Part shown: in pieces, positions 7,667 to 16,274 of the stretch | How positions within the stretch are numbered: position 1 is the first letter of the stretch | Layout of the letters: every line of letters begins with the position of its first letter | From: Psychroserpens luteolus | GTDB lineage: Bacteria > Bacteroidota > Bacteroidia > Flavobacteriales > Flavobacteriaceae | Direction of reading: 5' to 3' | Length of the DNA: 64,000 nt | Assembly: GCF_021032705.1 (NCBI RefSeq) | Contig: NZ_JAHVXI010000004.1 | Span: forward strand, 124,001 to 188,000 | Position numbers and translations under genes: made by a program | Notes under the pieces: model-generated | The model's database searches: none | What the model saw: only the letters and a program-made list of their open reading frames with translations | What the model was told of the DNA's origin: nothing

Positions 7667-7788
7667 GAGTTGTTGGTATAGTTTACAATAGAACGGATAA
7701 GATTATGAGTTATTATTATTTTGAAATTTAGATATAGTATTTTCTACTATTACTAGCTTTTCTGGCTTAAAAACGTTAAATTCAGTAT

Positions 7789-8217
7789 ATGATTAGTGTA
7801 AAAGAAACCCCTTTTTATGATAAGGTTTTAAAAGAATTCAATTACGATTTTGGAGATATTTTCGTGTTTGATGGTTTTATTCTTTCTGAAATGAAAGAGG
7901 GTCTCACAATCGGTTGGGAAGAGCATATGATTAGAATGTCTGAGGATATTGCTCAATTTACAGGAAATGATGGTTCAGATTTTATCTATATATCACATCG
8001 TATTCATTCCTATTCCATAATGCCGAGTGACTGGCTTAAGTTTTTTAAACACAGTTATACACTCAAAGGTTATGGTATTGTTGGATATACTCAAGGTAGT
8101 ATTTTGAATGCCGTTATTGAAAACTTATTTTTTCACAAAAAAATTAAACGCTTTTCCAATTTAGAAACTGCTATTCAATGGGCAACAGATAAAGTTTTAG
8201 CAGAATTTGAAGATTAA
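7789..8217 (+). CDS. Hypothetical 142-residue protein, first copy of a tandem pair (STAS/SEC14-like?)
   Basis: No catalytic motif recognised. The 142-residue soluble protein has FVFDGFILSE, FIYISHRIHSY, WLKFFKHSY and the basic helix FFHKKIKRF, then the end helix LETAIQWATDKVLAE. This alternating strand-helix layout, with a strand ending in YISHR, resembles small STAS/SEC14-like proteins common in flavobacteria, but I hold that assignment loosely. By eye it aligns without gaps over its full length to the next gene, with 93 of 142 residues identical (about 65%). No operon partners other than that copy. Confidence 0.65.
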   Translation: MISVKETPFYDKVLKEFNYDFGDIFVFDGFILSEMKEGLTIGWEEHMIRMSEDIAQFTGNDGSDFIYISHRIHSYSIMPSDWLKFFKHSYTLKGYGIVGYTQGSILNAVIENLFFHKKIKRFSNLETAIQWATDKVLAEFED

Positions 8218-8394
8218 TTGACATTCATTATTCTTCTAAAGTTTCATTACTTTATTATTCATTACTATATGACTTTTGCTAATTATTTGGTTTTCAATAA
8301 TGTAGATGACACCATAGATTGTAAGCTTAATTTTTCTTAATAATTAAGTTATTTCCAAGTCAATTATTTCAATAAATAATTTTATTTTAATGCT

Positions 8395-8823
8395 ATGATT
8401 AGTGTTAAAGATTCTGCTTTATATGATAATGTATTGAAAGAATTCAATTACGATTATGGTAATGTTTTTGTTTTTGATGGCTATGTTATTTCAGAAATTA
8501 AACAAGGCATTACCTTTACTTGGGATCATCATGCTAAGCAAATTGTAGAAGATGTGACTTCTTTTTTAGATACAGACGGAAATGATATTGTCTATATTTC
8601 TCATCGTATATATTCGTATGCTGTAAAACCAAATGATTGGCTCAATTTTTTTAAGCATAGTTACAGTTTAAAAGGCTATGGTGTTGTTGGTTATACTCAA
8701 GGAAGTGTATTAAATACAGTTATAGAAAACTTGTTTTTCCATAAAAAAATAAAGCGTTTTAATAGTTTAGAAGCAGCTGTTCAATGGGCAACGGATAAGG
8801 CATTAGCAGAAGTTGAAAATTAA
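8395..8823 (+). CDS. Hypothetical 142-residue protein, second copy of a tandem pair
   Basis: Same length and family as the gene at 7789, with 93 of 142 residues identical in a gapless hand alignment. The segment from residue 81 to 120 is nearly invariant between the copies (DWL-FFKHSY, LKGYG-VGYTQGS, ENLFFHKKIKRF), while residues 41-60 have diverged strongly (IGWEEHMIRM against FTWDHHAKQI). This points to a conserved core and a changed surface. The 177-base gap between copies suggests separate promoters. A hairpin terminator follows the stop. Confidence 0.65.
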   Translation: MISVKDSALYDNVLKEFNYDYGNVFVFDGYVISEIKQGITFTWDHHAKQIVEDVTSFLDTDGNDIVYISHRIYSYAVKPNDWLNFFKHSYSLKGYGVVGYTQGSVLNTVIENLFFHKKIKRFNSLEAAVQWATDKALAEVEN

Positions 8824-8852
8824 AAAAGCACTCTTTTAAAGAGCGCTTTTTT
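8822..8852 (+). terminator. Intrinsic terminator after the tandem pair
   Basis: A-run, GC, CTCTT and the complementary AAGAG, GC, T-run form a hairpin with one internal mismatch, ending in six T. It lies immediately after the stop at 8823, before the convergent serine hydrolase. Confidence 0.7.
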
Positions 8853-8875
8853 AATTAAGACAAGACGTTTAGTAA

Positions 8876-10672
8876 TTATTTGCGTTTCGCAATAAACGTT
8901 CCGTTAGGCTGTATGGCTTTTAACTCATTAATTTTACCGTCTTCAGATTCTATAAATTCAATTTTAAATCCTTCCAATGTTTTAAATGAGAATTTATGTT
9001 TTGCAGTTGGAACCAATTCATATTCGGGTTGCCCTTTGATGAATAAATAAAGCGCTTCATCTTTTATATACACTTTAAATCCTGTTCCCGAAATATCATA
9101 TTCTCCTGCATACAATTCTAATGTTTTAGAATCTACATCAATCGTATTTGGAGTACGTTTAAATACGATTGCATCTACAGTAGGTTCAATTTTTAATTTA
9201 GCCCCAGAAATATCACCAGCATCATTAGAATTAAAAGTGATTTTTAATGATTGTCCATATTCTGTGGTATCTATCTTTCCATCAATAATATCAATAAGTT
9301 CAAATGTATCATAATGGTAATGATGGAGATATAGTTTATCTGAATTAACCTCAGTAAACAACGAGTCATTTTCTACCACAATTTCAAATGTTCCATAACC
9401 TTTGTCAGAATAGTTTCCAGTATAATCTACATTGATATGTGAAGGCTTTGTGTTTTTTACATTAGATGTTTCCGAATCTTCCTTTGCCTCAGCTTGCGCC
9501 TTTTTGTTTTTCTCCTGTCGCTCTATATAACGACCAACCCAATCAGAACGCTCTTCGTTTAACATACGATCTGAAATTGTATTTCTTACCAAAGAAGGAA
9601 CAGCAGACCCATTTTGATTTGCTAATACGACAATCCCTAAGCTATCACTTGGAAAAAATGCAACATTAGCTGAAAAACCGTTAATATTTCCACCATGTTC
9701 CACACGATAATGTCCTTTGAATGATTGTAAAAACCATCCATAGCCATAATTTGCAAAATGGATATCTGGAAAATCCTCATCAGGAGTATTTGGACCAACA
9801 ACCATCTGTGAGCTCATGGCTTCGTTTATATAATTTTCAGGTATAATCTCCTTATCATTATATTTTCCTTCATTGATCCACGTGATCAACCATTTCGACA
9901 TGTCGTTTACACTACTATTTATACTTCCGGCTGGAGACATGCCAGCAATATCATAGTAATCCATTTTACTAATGATATCGCCTTTTTTAAGTTCATAACC
10001 TAAAGCTGCATTTGAGCTTGATTTCATTTCGGATATGGTCGCATTAGATCTGTTCATATCTAATGGTTTAAAGAAATAATCGTTGATGTTATCTTCCCAA
10101 CTTTTACCTGTTATTCTTTCGGCAATAACACCTTGGGCTAAAAACCCAAAGTTATTATAATACCATTGTTGTCTAATTCCAGTAAACGGTTCTTGATACT
10201 TCATTCGCATTAAAAGGCTATCCTTACTATGTGAAGGAAAATAATACCAGGACCCATCATGTCTAGGCAAACCAGTGCTATGTCGCATTAGATCCTTAAT
10301 AATGATATTGTTATTCATATCGTCGTTATAGAATTCTAATTCTGGAATATGATCTCTTGGATTGTCATCAAATGATAGTTTATCATCTGCTCTAAGCAAA
10401 CCTAAAATTGATGATGTGAACGCTTTAGTTGAAGAACCTATTGCAAAAAGGGTATTGGCATCTGCAGGGATTTTATTCTCATAATCTCTGTAACCAAATC
10501 CTTTGGCATAGATAATTTTATCGCCTTCAACGACTGCAACAGCAAATCCAGGCGCTTTAGTAGCTTCTAAGATTTTATTTAATTCTTTTTCAACACCTTT
10601 AAGGCGTTTATCCTGAGCTGAGATTGTAGATGCTATAAATAGACTGAAAACGAGTAAAGCTAATTTTTTCAT
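8876..10672 (-). CDS. Secreted serine hydrolase (class C beta-lactamase-like) with C-terminal DUF3471-type region
   Basis: The 598-residue protein has a signal peptide (MKKLALLVFSLFIASTISAQ) and the penicillin-binding/beta-lactamase fold: S-x-x-K in IGSSTKAFTSS, Y-x-N in QWYYNNFGFLAQG, and HGGNINGFSA as the KTG-box equivalent (HGG). After about residue 400 a Glu/Lys-rich linker leads to a beta-rich C-terminal part (TGNYSDKGYGTFEI, YAGEYDISGTGFKVYI) typical of DUF3471-like extensions. Such proteins act as esterases, peptidases or D-aminopeptidases in the periplasm; the substrate cannot be told from sequence. It is a stand-alone gene and not evidence of beta-lactam resistance. Confidence 0.88.
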   Translation of the reverse strand: MKKLALLVFSLFIASTISAQDKRLKGVEKELNKILEATKAPGFAVAVVEGDKIIYAKGFGYRDYENKIPADANTLFAIGSSTKAFTSSILGLLRADDKLSFDDNPRDHIPELEFYNDDMNNNIIIKDLMRHSTGLPRHDGSWYYFPSHSKDSLLMRMKYQEPFTGIRQQWYYNNFGFLAQGVIAERITGKSWEDNINDYFFKPLDMNRSNATISEMKSSSNAALGYELKKGDIISKMDYYDIAGMSPAGSINSSVNDMSKWLITWINEGKYNDKEIIPENYINEAMSSQMVVGPNTPDEDFPDIHFANYGYGWFLQSFKGHYRVEHGGNINGFSANVAFFPSDSLGIVVLANQNGSAVPSLVRNTISDRMLNEERSDWVGRYIERQEKNKKAQAEAKEDSETSNVKNTKPSHINVDYTGNYSDKGYGTFEIVVENDSLFTEVNSDKLYLHHYHYDTFELIDIIDGKIDTTEYGQSLKITFNSNDAGDISGAKLKIEPTVDAIVFKRTPNTIDVDSKTLELYAGEYDISGTGFKVYIKDEALYLFIKGQPEYELVPTAKHKFSFKTLEGFKIEFIESEDGKINELKAIQPNGTFIAKRK

Positions 10673-10863
10673 TGTTGTGGTTTTTGTTAAAATAGATACT
10701 TGATTAGTAGCTATATGAATAGATAAGTTACTCTTTTTTTGAAATTTTTACAATTCATCTATTAAAAATTACAATTCGGTCAAACTCTTTTTTTTAATGA
10801 AAGCTTCTATATGATATTTGCCTCATCAATCAACACTGAAAATTTCAGATAAAACAAACCATT

Positions 10864-11490
10864 ATGAATACTGTAATTAAAATTTTTATTTTTCTTTTAT
10901 TTAGTCAGATACTATCTGCTCAAACCAATTTTGAAAAAGGAATGGAAAAGGCATTTAAGCTTTGGCAAGAAAATAAAACAGATGAAGCAGAAAACATGTT
11001 TGAACGCATCTCTAACGCAGAGACCGATCAATGGCTTCCACATTATTATATTGCACAAATCAACAGTTTAAAAAGTTGGGGAGAAAAAGACGAGAAGGTC
11101 TTGAAAGCACAGTTAGACAAGGCACAAGAGCATATTAATAGTGCTATGTCGATAAGTAAAGAAAATCCTGAAATATTAGTAATGCAAGCACAAGTTTTAA
11201 CCAATTGGGTAGCGTTTGATGGGAGAACCTATGGGATGAAATATGGTGGAAAAATAGCAGAACTCTATAGTAAAGCGTATACAATAGCACCAAAAAACCC
11301 TAGAGTTGTTTTTGGCAAAGCCGAATGGGGAATGGGAAGTGCTAAATATTTTGGTCAGGATACAAAGCCCTATTGTGCTGAGATAGAAAAATCCATTGAA
11401 CTTTTTACTAACTTTAAACCTGAAAGTGATTTACACCCAAATTGGGGAAAGGAACGCGCAGAACAAGTTGTTAACTCTTGTAAGGAATAA
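10864..11490 (+). CDS. Exported TPR-like protein heading the LytS/LytTR operon
   Basis: A 208-residue protein with signal peptide (MNTVIKIFIFLLFSQILSAQ) and helical repeats typical of tetratricopeptide motifs: FEKGMEKAFKLWQENKTDEA, then pairs around LPHYYIAQI, AQEHINSAMSISKENPEIL and LYSKAYTIAPKNPRVVFGKA. It lies 5 bases upstream of the sensor kinase gene, in the same direction. It may be a periplasmic sensing partner or simply cotranscribed; the position favours a functional link but does not prove it. Confidence 0.75.
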   Translation: MNTVIKIFIFLLFSQILSAQTNFEKGMEKAFKLWQENKTDEAENMFERISNAETDQWLPHYYIAQINSLKSWGEKDEKVLKAQLDKAQEHINSAMSISKENPEILVMQAQVLTNWVAFDGRTYGMKYGGKIAELYSKAYTIAPKNPRVVFGKAEWGMGSAKYFGQDTKPYCAEIEKSIELFTNFKPESDLHPNWGKERAEQVVNSCKE

Positions 11491-11495
11491 ATATT

Positions 11496-12842
11496 ATGAC
11501 AAAATCAATTAAAAATATCATTCTAACTTTTATTATCGGATGTATTGTATTCGTTATTGGAAATGCACTTTCAGACGGGTTTGACTTTAAATCGGTTAAT
11601 GATTTTTTAATTGAATTTGGATTTTACCAATTGTATGCTTTTGCATTAGGTTATAGCAATATGGGATTCTTCGATTATATGGAGAATCGCACTTGGAAAA
11701 AAGGCGATACGATTAAACGTATTCTTGTTGGAATCATTGGGTCAACAACCATCACATTGATTGTCCTATTTCTTTTAAGAGTATTTATTTCAGTTATTAT
11801 TTATGGTACACCCTTTGACGTGTTTATTGAAAGAGAGACATGGGAAGGTTATAGTTTTGGGCTCTGGATCACACTAACCATTGTATCTGTGTTTCATATT
11901 ATTTTCTTTTATAATAGATATCAAAAGAACAAGATCAAAGAACAAAAGGTTATTGCTGGTACTGCAAGCGCAAAGTTTGATGCTTTAAAAAACCAGTTAG
12001 ATCCTCATTTTTTATTTAATAGTTTAAATGTACTAACAAGTTTAATAGAAGAGAACCCTAAAAATGCACAAAAATTCACAACCTCTTTATCTAAGGTATA
12101 TCGCTATGTTCTAGAACAAAAAAATAAAGATTTAATTACAGTAGATGAAGAACTAGATTTTGCCAGAACGTACATGTCGCTCTTAAAGATGCGTTTTGAA
12201 GATAGTATCATTTTTGAAATTCCTGAAAATGCATCAAATCCAGAGAGCAAGGTTGTCCCTTTATCATTACAATTACTATTGGAAAATGCCGTGAAGCATA
12301 ATATGGTTACAACCAATAAACCATTGCATATTAAAATTTTTGAATCTAATGGTATGCTCGTTGTAGAGAATAACCTTCAGCCCAAACAAATAGTAAAAAA
12401 GAGTAGTGGTGTAGGCTTAGAAAATATCAAACAACGCTATAACTTATTATCAAATAAAACAGTATCAATCAATCAACAAGCAAATAGTTTTGCTGTAGCA
12501 ATACCAATGCTTACAAAACAAGTATCAATTATGAAAGCAATAGAACCAAAGTCAAAATTTGACGATAGATATGTAAGAGCACGTAAACGTGTAGAAGAAT
12601 TAAAAGAATTTTATTACAGCCTGCTGTCTTACTGTATAGTTATCCCTTTTCTAGCATTTATTAATTATTATACATCATGGCATTATCAATGGTTTTGGTG
12701 GCCTATGTTGGGTTGGGGAATAGGTTTAGGATTTCACGCCTATAAAGTATATGTAAATGATGGTGTACTAGGAAACAATTGGGAAAAGCGTAAAATCGAA
12801 AAGTTTATGCGCGAAGAGGAAGAAAAACAACCTTGGAACTAA
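11496..12842 (+). CDS. LytS/YehU-type sensor histidine kinase with a C-terminal 2TM domain
   Basis: The 448-residue protein has about four N-terminal transmembrane helices (residues 7-25, 40-58, 75-100, 121-140). A His_kinase domain follows (QLDPHFLFNSLNVL, phospho-acceptor H171), then the ATPase part with N box LLLENAVKHN and G box GVGLENIKQRY. After about residue 350 it carries an extra 2TM domain: a basic amphipathic helix (RARKRVEELKEFYYSLL), two membrane helices around WWPMLGWGIGLGFHAYKVY, and the ending NWEKRKIEKFM. The same domain is encoded alone in the next three genes. Its partner is the LytTR regulator at 13902. Confidence 0.9.
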   Translation: MTKSIKNIILTFIIGCIVFVIGNALSDGFDFKSVNDFLIEFGFYQLYAFALGYSNMGFFDYMENRTWKKGDTIKRILVGIIGSTTITLIVLFLLRVFISVIIYGTPFDVFIERETWEGYSFGLWITLTIVSVFHIIFFYNRYQKNKIKEQKVIAGTASAKFDALKNQLDPHFLFNSLNVLTSLIEENPKNAQKFTTSLSKVYRYVLEQKNKDLITVDEELDFARTYMSLLKMRFEDSIIFEIPENASNPESKVVPLSLQLLLENAVKHNMVTTNKPLHIKIFESNGMLVVENNLQPKQIVKKSSGVGLENIKQRYNLLSNKTVSINQQANSFAVAIPMLTKQVSIMKAIEPKSKFDDRYVRARKRVEELKEFYYSLLSYCIVIPFLAFINYYTSWHYQWFWWPMLGWGIGLGFHAYKVYVNDGVLGNNWEKRKIEKFMREEEEKQPWN

Positions 12843-12854
12843 AGTTTAGAAATT

Positions 12855-13193
12855 ATGGAAAACAATATAGAACCATACGGAAATAGAGATTCTCAAAGAT
12901 CTTTTGAGAGAGAAGAAGCCTATTTAAGAGCACAGAAAAAAGTAAAAGCACTTATCGGATTTTATTGGCATTTAGCCTCTTATGTGCTTGTCAATTTATT
13001 TATAATCATTGTAATTGTTGTTAATGGTGGAAAACTATTCAGTTTTGGAACATTCGCTACAGCACTCTTTTGGGGAATAGGTTTAGGCTTTCATTATTTG
13101 GGTGTTTTTGGAGCAGATTTTTTATTTGGAAAGAACTGGGAAGCACGTAAGATTAAGGAAATGATGGATAAGGAAAATAAACATTGGGAATAA
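12855..13193 (+). CDS. 2TM domain protein, first of three
   Basis: A 112-residue protein made almost entirely of one 2TM domain: basic helix RAQKKVKALIGFYWHLASY, membrane helix one, a short loop (NGGKLFSF), membrane helix two with ALFWGIGLGFHYLGVFG, and the tail NWEARKIKEMMDKE. This matches the C-terminal domain of the kinase at 11496. Both ends are expected in the cytoplasm. Its role is unknown; heteromeric assembly with the kinase is a reasonable guess. Its TAA overlaps the ATG of the next gene by one base. Confidence 0.85.
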   Translation: MENNIEPYGNRDSQRSFEREEAYLRAQKKVKALIGFYWHLASYVLVNLFIIIVIVVNGGKLFSFGTFATALFWGIGLGFHYLGVFGADFLFGKNWEARKIKEMMDKENKHWE

Positions 13194-13495
13194 TGAAAAC
13201 AAGTACATCTAAATATCGTGAACGCTATAAATTTGCAGAACGAAGAGTAAAGCGACTTAAAGGATTTTATACGCATTTGATCATTTATATTATTATTAAT
13301 AGCATAATTGTCTTTAGTAATATTAAAAACTTGGATGATGGTGAAAGCTATTTTCAATGGCACAACTTCATCAGCTTATCAGTTTGGGGAATGTTTCTAT
13401 TAATACATGCCGCTTCGGTATTTATTCCAAATTTTATTTTTGGAGTACAATGGGAAGAACGTAAGATTAGAGAATTTATGGAAAATGAACGTTAA
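13193..13495 (+). CDS. 2TM domain protein, second of three
   Basis: A protein of 100 residues starting at the ATG that overlaps the previous stop (TAATG at 13191-13195); an in-frame TTG at 13184 is less likely. It shows the family pattern: KFAERRVKRLKGFYTHLIIY, two hydrophobic helices, a loop with DDGESYFQWHNF, and the tail QWEERKIREFMENE. It is adjacent to sibling genes of the same domain and the LytS-type kinase. Confidence 0.83.
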   Translation: MKTSTSKYRERYKFAERRVKRLKGFYTHLIIYIIINSIIVFSNIKNLDDGESYFQWHNFISLSVWGMFLLIHAASVFIPNFIFGVQWEERKIREFMENER

Positions 13496-13517
13496 AACTG
13501 AGCGTAATTATATAGTT

Positions 13518-13847
13518 ATGAAATTAAAAAAAGACCAACAAAAGCAATTCATAAAAGCGAAGGAAAAAGTCGAACGCATTAAAATATTCTACTTGCATTT
13601 AGTGCTATATATTATAGTTGTCGCGCTCATTTCATATAATTTTTACATTATTGAAGATGGACCATATACTAGTAATATTACAGCATTAAATGTTTCGGTG
13701 TTAGTGTTATGGACACTATTTATTGGGATACATGCATGGCGTGTTTTTAAAGGTAGATTTCTTTTTAAGAAAAGTTGGGACGAAAAAAAAATAGATAAGT
13801 TTCTAAAGGAAGAAAAGGAGGAAGTTGAGACCACTTTTTGGGAATAA
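13518..13847 (+). CDS. 2TM domain protein, third of three
   Basis: The open frame extends upstream into the previous gene, but the ATG at 13518 gives a 109-residue protein (MKLKKDQQKQFIKAKEKVER) that aligns with its two siblings from the first residues; the ATG at 13485, overlapping the previous stop, is possible. Domain features: basic helix KAKEKVERIKIFYLHLVLY, two membrane helices with loop EDGPYTSN, and the tail SWDEKKIDKFLKEE ending in TTFWE. It is the last 2TM gene before the LytTR regulator. Confidence 0.8.
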   Translation: MKLKKDQQKQFIKAKEKVERIKIFYLHLVLYIIVVALISYNFYIIEDGPYTSNITALNVSVLVLWTLFIGIHAWRVFKGRFLFKKSWDEKKIDKFLKEEKEEVETTFWE

Positions 13848-13901
13848 AACCTTTAAGTGACTTTGTAAGTTTAAAACAAAAATTAAATAAATTTAAGGTT
13901 A

Positions 13902-14657
13902 ATGAATATCATCATCATAGAAGACGAAAAACCATCGGCAAGACGTTTACAACGAATGCTAGCAGAATTGCAAATTGAAGCTCATACCATGCTGCACTCT
14001 GTTGAAGAATCCATAGATTGGTTTCAAAACAATGAGCATCCAGATCTTATATTTTTAGATATTCAACTCAGTGATGGCTTATCGTTCGAAATCTTTGAAA
14101 CGATAGATATTAATTCGGCAGTTATATTTACTACAGCCTATGATGAATATGCTTTGCAAGCTTTTAAACTTAATAGTATAGATTATTTATTAAAACCCAT
14201 CGATGAGGATGACTTGGCTAAAGCCGTGTCAAAGTATAAGAATCGCACACCAAAACAGCAATCGGTTACTTTAGATTTTAATGATATTAAAAAGCTATTG
14301 GTCAATCCTATAGAACGAGAATATAAAAAGCGTTTTTCGGTAAAAGTTGGTCAGCATTTAAAACTGGTTAATATTGATGATATCGAATGTTTTTATAGTG
14401 AAAATAAAGGGACTTATGCTTATACTTCTGAAGGAAGAAACTATTTATTAGATACAACACTTGAACAATTAGAAGATGAACTAGAGCCACATAAATTTTT
14501 TAGAATTAGTCGAAAGTTCTACGTTAATATTAATGCAATCAATGATATGGTAAGTTATACCAACTCTAGACTTCAGATTAAATTAAATACATTTAATGAC
14601 CAAGAGGTTATTGTAGCTAGAGAGCGCGTAAAAGATTTTAAAGAATGGTTGTCTTAA
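13902..14657 (+). CDS. LytTR-family response regulator
   Basis: The 251-residue protein has a receiver domain with acidic pair E7/D8, phospho-acceptor D53 in IFLDIQLSDG, T78 in IFTTAYDEYALQAF and K98 in YLLKPID. A LytTR DNA-binding domain follows (about residues 140-250: KRFSVKVGQHLKLVNIDDI, DTTLEQLEDELEPHKFFRISR, VARERVKDFKEWL). It is the expected partner of the LytS-type kinase in the same operon. A 7-of-8 -7-like element (TGACTTTG, near 13858) may give it its own promoter. Its stop codon overlaps the convergent DnaJ-like gene by four bases. Confidence 0.93.
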   Translation: MNIIIIEDEKPSARRLQRMLAELQIEAHTMLHSVEESIDWFQNNEHPDLIFLDIQLSDGLSFEIFETIDINSAVIFTTAYDEYALQAFKLNSIDYLLKPIDEDDLAKAVSKYKNRTPKQQSVTLDFNDIKKLLVNPIEREYKKRFSVKVGQHLKLVNIDDIECFYSENKGTYAYTSEGRNYLLDTTLEQLEDELEPHKFFRISRKFYVNINAINDMVSYTNSRLQIKLNTFNDQEVIVARERVKDFKEWLS

Positions 14658-15097
14658 AATATATCGAAAATATCTCCTAGAGAGTCACCTAGTCCGTCTA
14701 ATAGATCTTCTGTACCAGAGAGCAGACCGCCAAGTAATTCTGTTTCTAAAAAAATGTCGAGCAACAATAATTCTGCAAGGGAAGTGTTCCAATACTCTTT
14801 AGATTTTTTCTTGGACTCCGCTTTCCACTCTTGATATTGCTGTTCTGCTTTAGGCGCAATTACCATAGGTTTATTGGTTTCCGAAGTATTAAGCATACGA
14901 TCATAGGCCTCACGCTTTTTTGTATTGGACAAGATATTAAAGCCTTCTACTAAGAGTTCAAAACGAGCTCTAGCACCTTCAGATGAATTCTTGTCTGGGT
15001 GATACATGGCAATCTCTTGACGAAATGCTCTTTTAATCGTTTCTAAATCTGCCGTTTTCTCAATGTTGAGTAGCTGATAGTAGTTTTGTAATTCCAT
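14654..15097 (-). CDS. J-domain (DnaJ-like) protein
   Basis: A 147-residue protein with an N-terminal J domain (residues 1-70: NYYQLLNIEKTADLETIKRA, the diagnostic HPD in AMYHPDKN, and FNILSNTKKREAYDRML). The HPD tripeptide stimulates Hsp70 ATPase activity. There is no zinc-finger or C-terminal substrate domain; the rest is a helix-rich region with a hydrophobic, Leu/Gly-rich end (LLGGLLSGTEDLLDGLGDSLG) that could bind membrane or a partner. It lies 6 bases downstream of the membrane protein gene at 15104-16126 and is probably cotranscribed with it. Confidence 0.85.
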   Translation of the reverse strand: MELQNYYQLLNIEKTADLETIKRAFRQEIAMYHPDKNSSEGARARFELLVEGFNILSNTKKREAYDRMLNTSETNKPMVIAPKAEQQYQEWKAESKKKSKEYWNTSLAELLLLDIFLETELLGGLLSGTEDLLDGLGDSLGDIFDIF

Positions 15098-15103
15098 ATT
15101 AGT

Positions 15104-16126
15104 TTATCTTATGATCAGTTGCTCTATTTCGGTTTTAAATGTGTGTTTATCGTCTACAGAAAGCAATAATGTCGTATAAGATTTTGGTTTTCCGTAGAGA
15201 AAATTTAAATGCTGAGGTGTTTTTAAGTGAATAATAATGTTGCTATTTTCCATTTCACCTAACAGCGATAATGTCTTCGTCTCTTTATTTTTTTTGTCAA
15301 TAGCTGAGGAGCCAACGAAGTCAATAGTTTTTATAGCCTCAATAGGGATTGTTGTATCACTTAAAATACCAAATCGTAAATGTAGATAATCATTATTAAT
15401 AACAAGAGGTCGCTTAGGTACAGATCGAATAATACCAATGAGTTGTAAAGCAGAGTAAAAGCTTAACCCTGTAAGTATCCAAGCAAACACTGGACTCCAT
15501 CTTATAACAAGTAAATGAACTACTGTCATTTCTATTCCAATTACAAAAATGAACGCACTTAAGGTGGTTAAGATTCCCGAATCTTTATAATTAGAAAATT
15601 CATTGGCTTTTAATCTTATTTTTTTAAAATTGAAAAAACCATAATAAATAAGAGCAATCTCATTAGCGACTAACTTTGCAGCTCCTTCTGGAAATATTGA
15701 AGCACAAGTCTTTTTTAGAATATTATAAAAGTCAGATTGTTGTTTGGATAAGGAACTATAGTATCGTATAGCTTTTCTAACCTTTAAAATTACAATAGAG
15801 AAAACGCTTAGCTCTATGATAGGTATTAGCCAGGTCTTAACTAAATCTAAGGTGTCTTGATTTGCAGTTGGAATAGTATACGAAGCCACTACCACGCAAA
15901 GTATGAGAAAAGGAGCTATTGTAAGATTTGAGATTTGACGCTTTCTAATTAATAAGAAATAGATAAATGGAATGGTCACAATGAAATCTATAGTTATAAA
16001 TACAGATAGTTGACTTTGATGCGTTGAAAATGCGCCCGAATTTAAAGTGATTACTAATGCCAATAGGAGAGTGAAGGGAATTAAAAAGGCGATTGCATTT
16101 TGCTTTAAAAAGGATGGTTTGGTCAT
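15104..16126 (-). CDS. Multi-pass membrane protein of unknown function
   Basis: A 340-residue protein with about six hydrophobic segments (around residues 12-28, 40-60, 68-86, 98-115, 188-210, 215-235) and a C-terminal soluble part of about 100 residues with beta strands (RPLVINNDYLHLRFGILSD, IPIEAIKTIDFVGSS, IIIHLKTPQHLNFLYG), reminiscent of a PH-like domain after membrane helices. No enzyme motif is visible. It is cotranscribed with the downstream J-domain gene, so a membrane-linked chaperone function is conceivable but unproven. Confidence 0.6.
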   Translation of the reverse strand: MTKPSFLKQNAIAFLIPFTLLLALVITLNSGAFSTHQSQLSVFITIDFIVTIPFIYFLLIRKRQISNLTIAPFLILCVVVASYTIPTANQDTLDLVKTWLIPIIELSVFSIVILKVRKAIRYYSSLSKQQSDFYNILKKTCASIFPEGAAKLVANEIALIYYGFFNFKKIRLKANEFSNYKDSGILTTLSAFIFVIGIEMTVVHLLVIRWSPVFAWILTGLSFYSALQLIGIIRSVPKRPLVINNDYLHLRFGILSDTTIPIEAIKTIDFVGSSAIDKKNKETKTLSLLGEMENSNIIIHLKTPQHLNFLYGKPKSYTTLLLSVDDKHTFKTEIEQLIIR

Positions 16127-16274
16127 AACGTCTCATTTTAATATCAATTGTTGGACGTTTTTTGCACAAAAATGTTACTCTTTTTTACACTTAAAACTCT
16201 AAAAATTACATGTTAGCTGAAATATTTGTCCTTGTATCTCCAAAGTTATAGTTTTCAGAAACAAAAATTTAGCT

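Noticed and set aside
7789-8823. Tandem 142-residue genes as a toxin-antitoxin pair
   Set aside because: The two proteins are paralogues of equal size with a 177-base gap, not an overlapping two-component unit.
8852-8865. TAATTAAGACA, identical to the left arm of the Rrf2 palindrome
   Set aside because: The right arm is absent and the site lies at the 3' end of a gene beside a terminator; chance occurrence is likely in AT-rich DNA.
8876-10672. Serine hydrolases (here and at 24023-25402) as beta-lactam resistance genes
   Set aside because: The S-x-x-K and Y-x-N fold covers many esterases and peptidases, and the long C-terminal extensions are unlike true beta-lactamases.
13407-13517. Upstream extension of the third 2TM gene
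   Set aside because: It overlaps the preceding gene in another frame and does not match the family; the ATG at 13518 aligns with its siblings.
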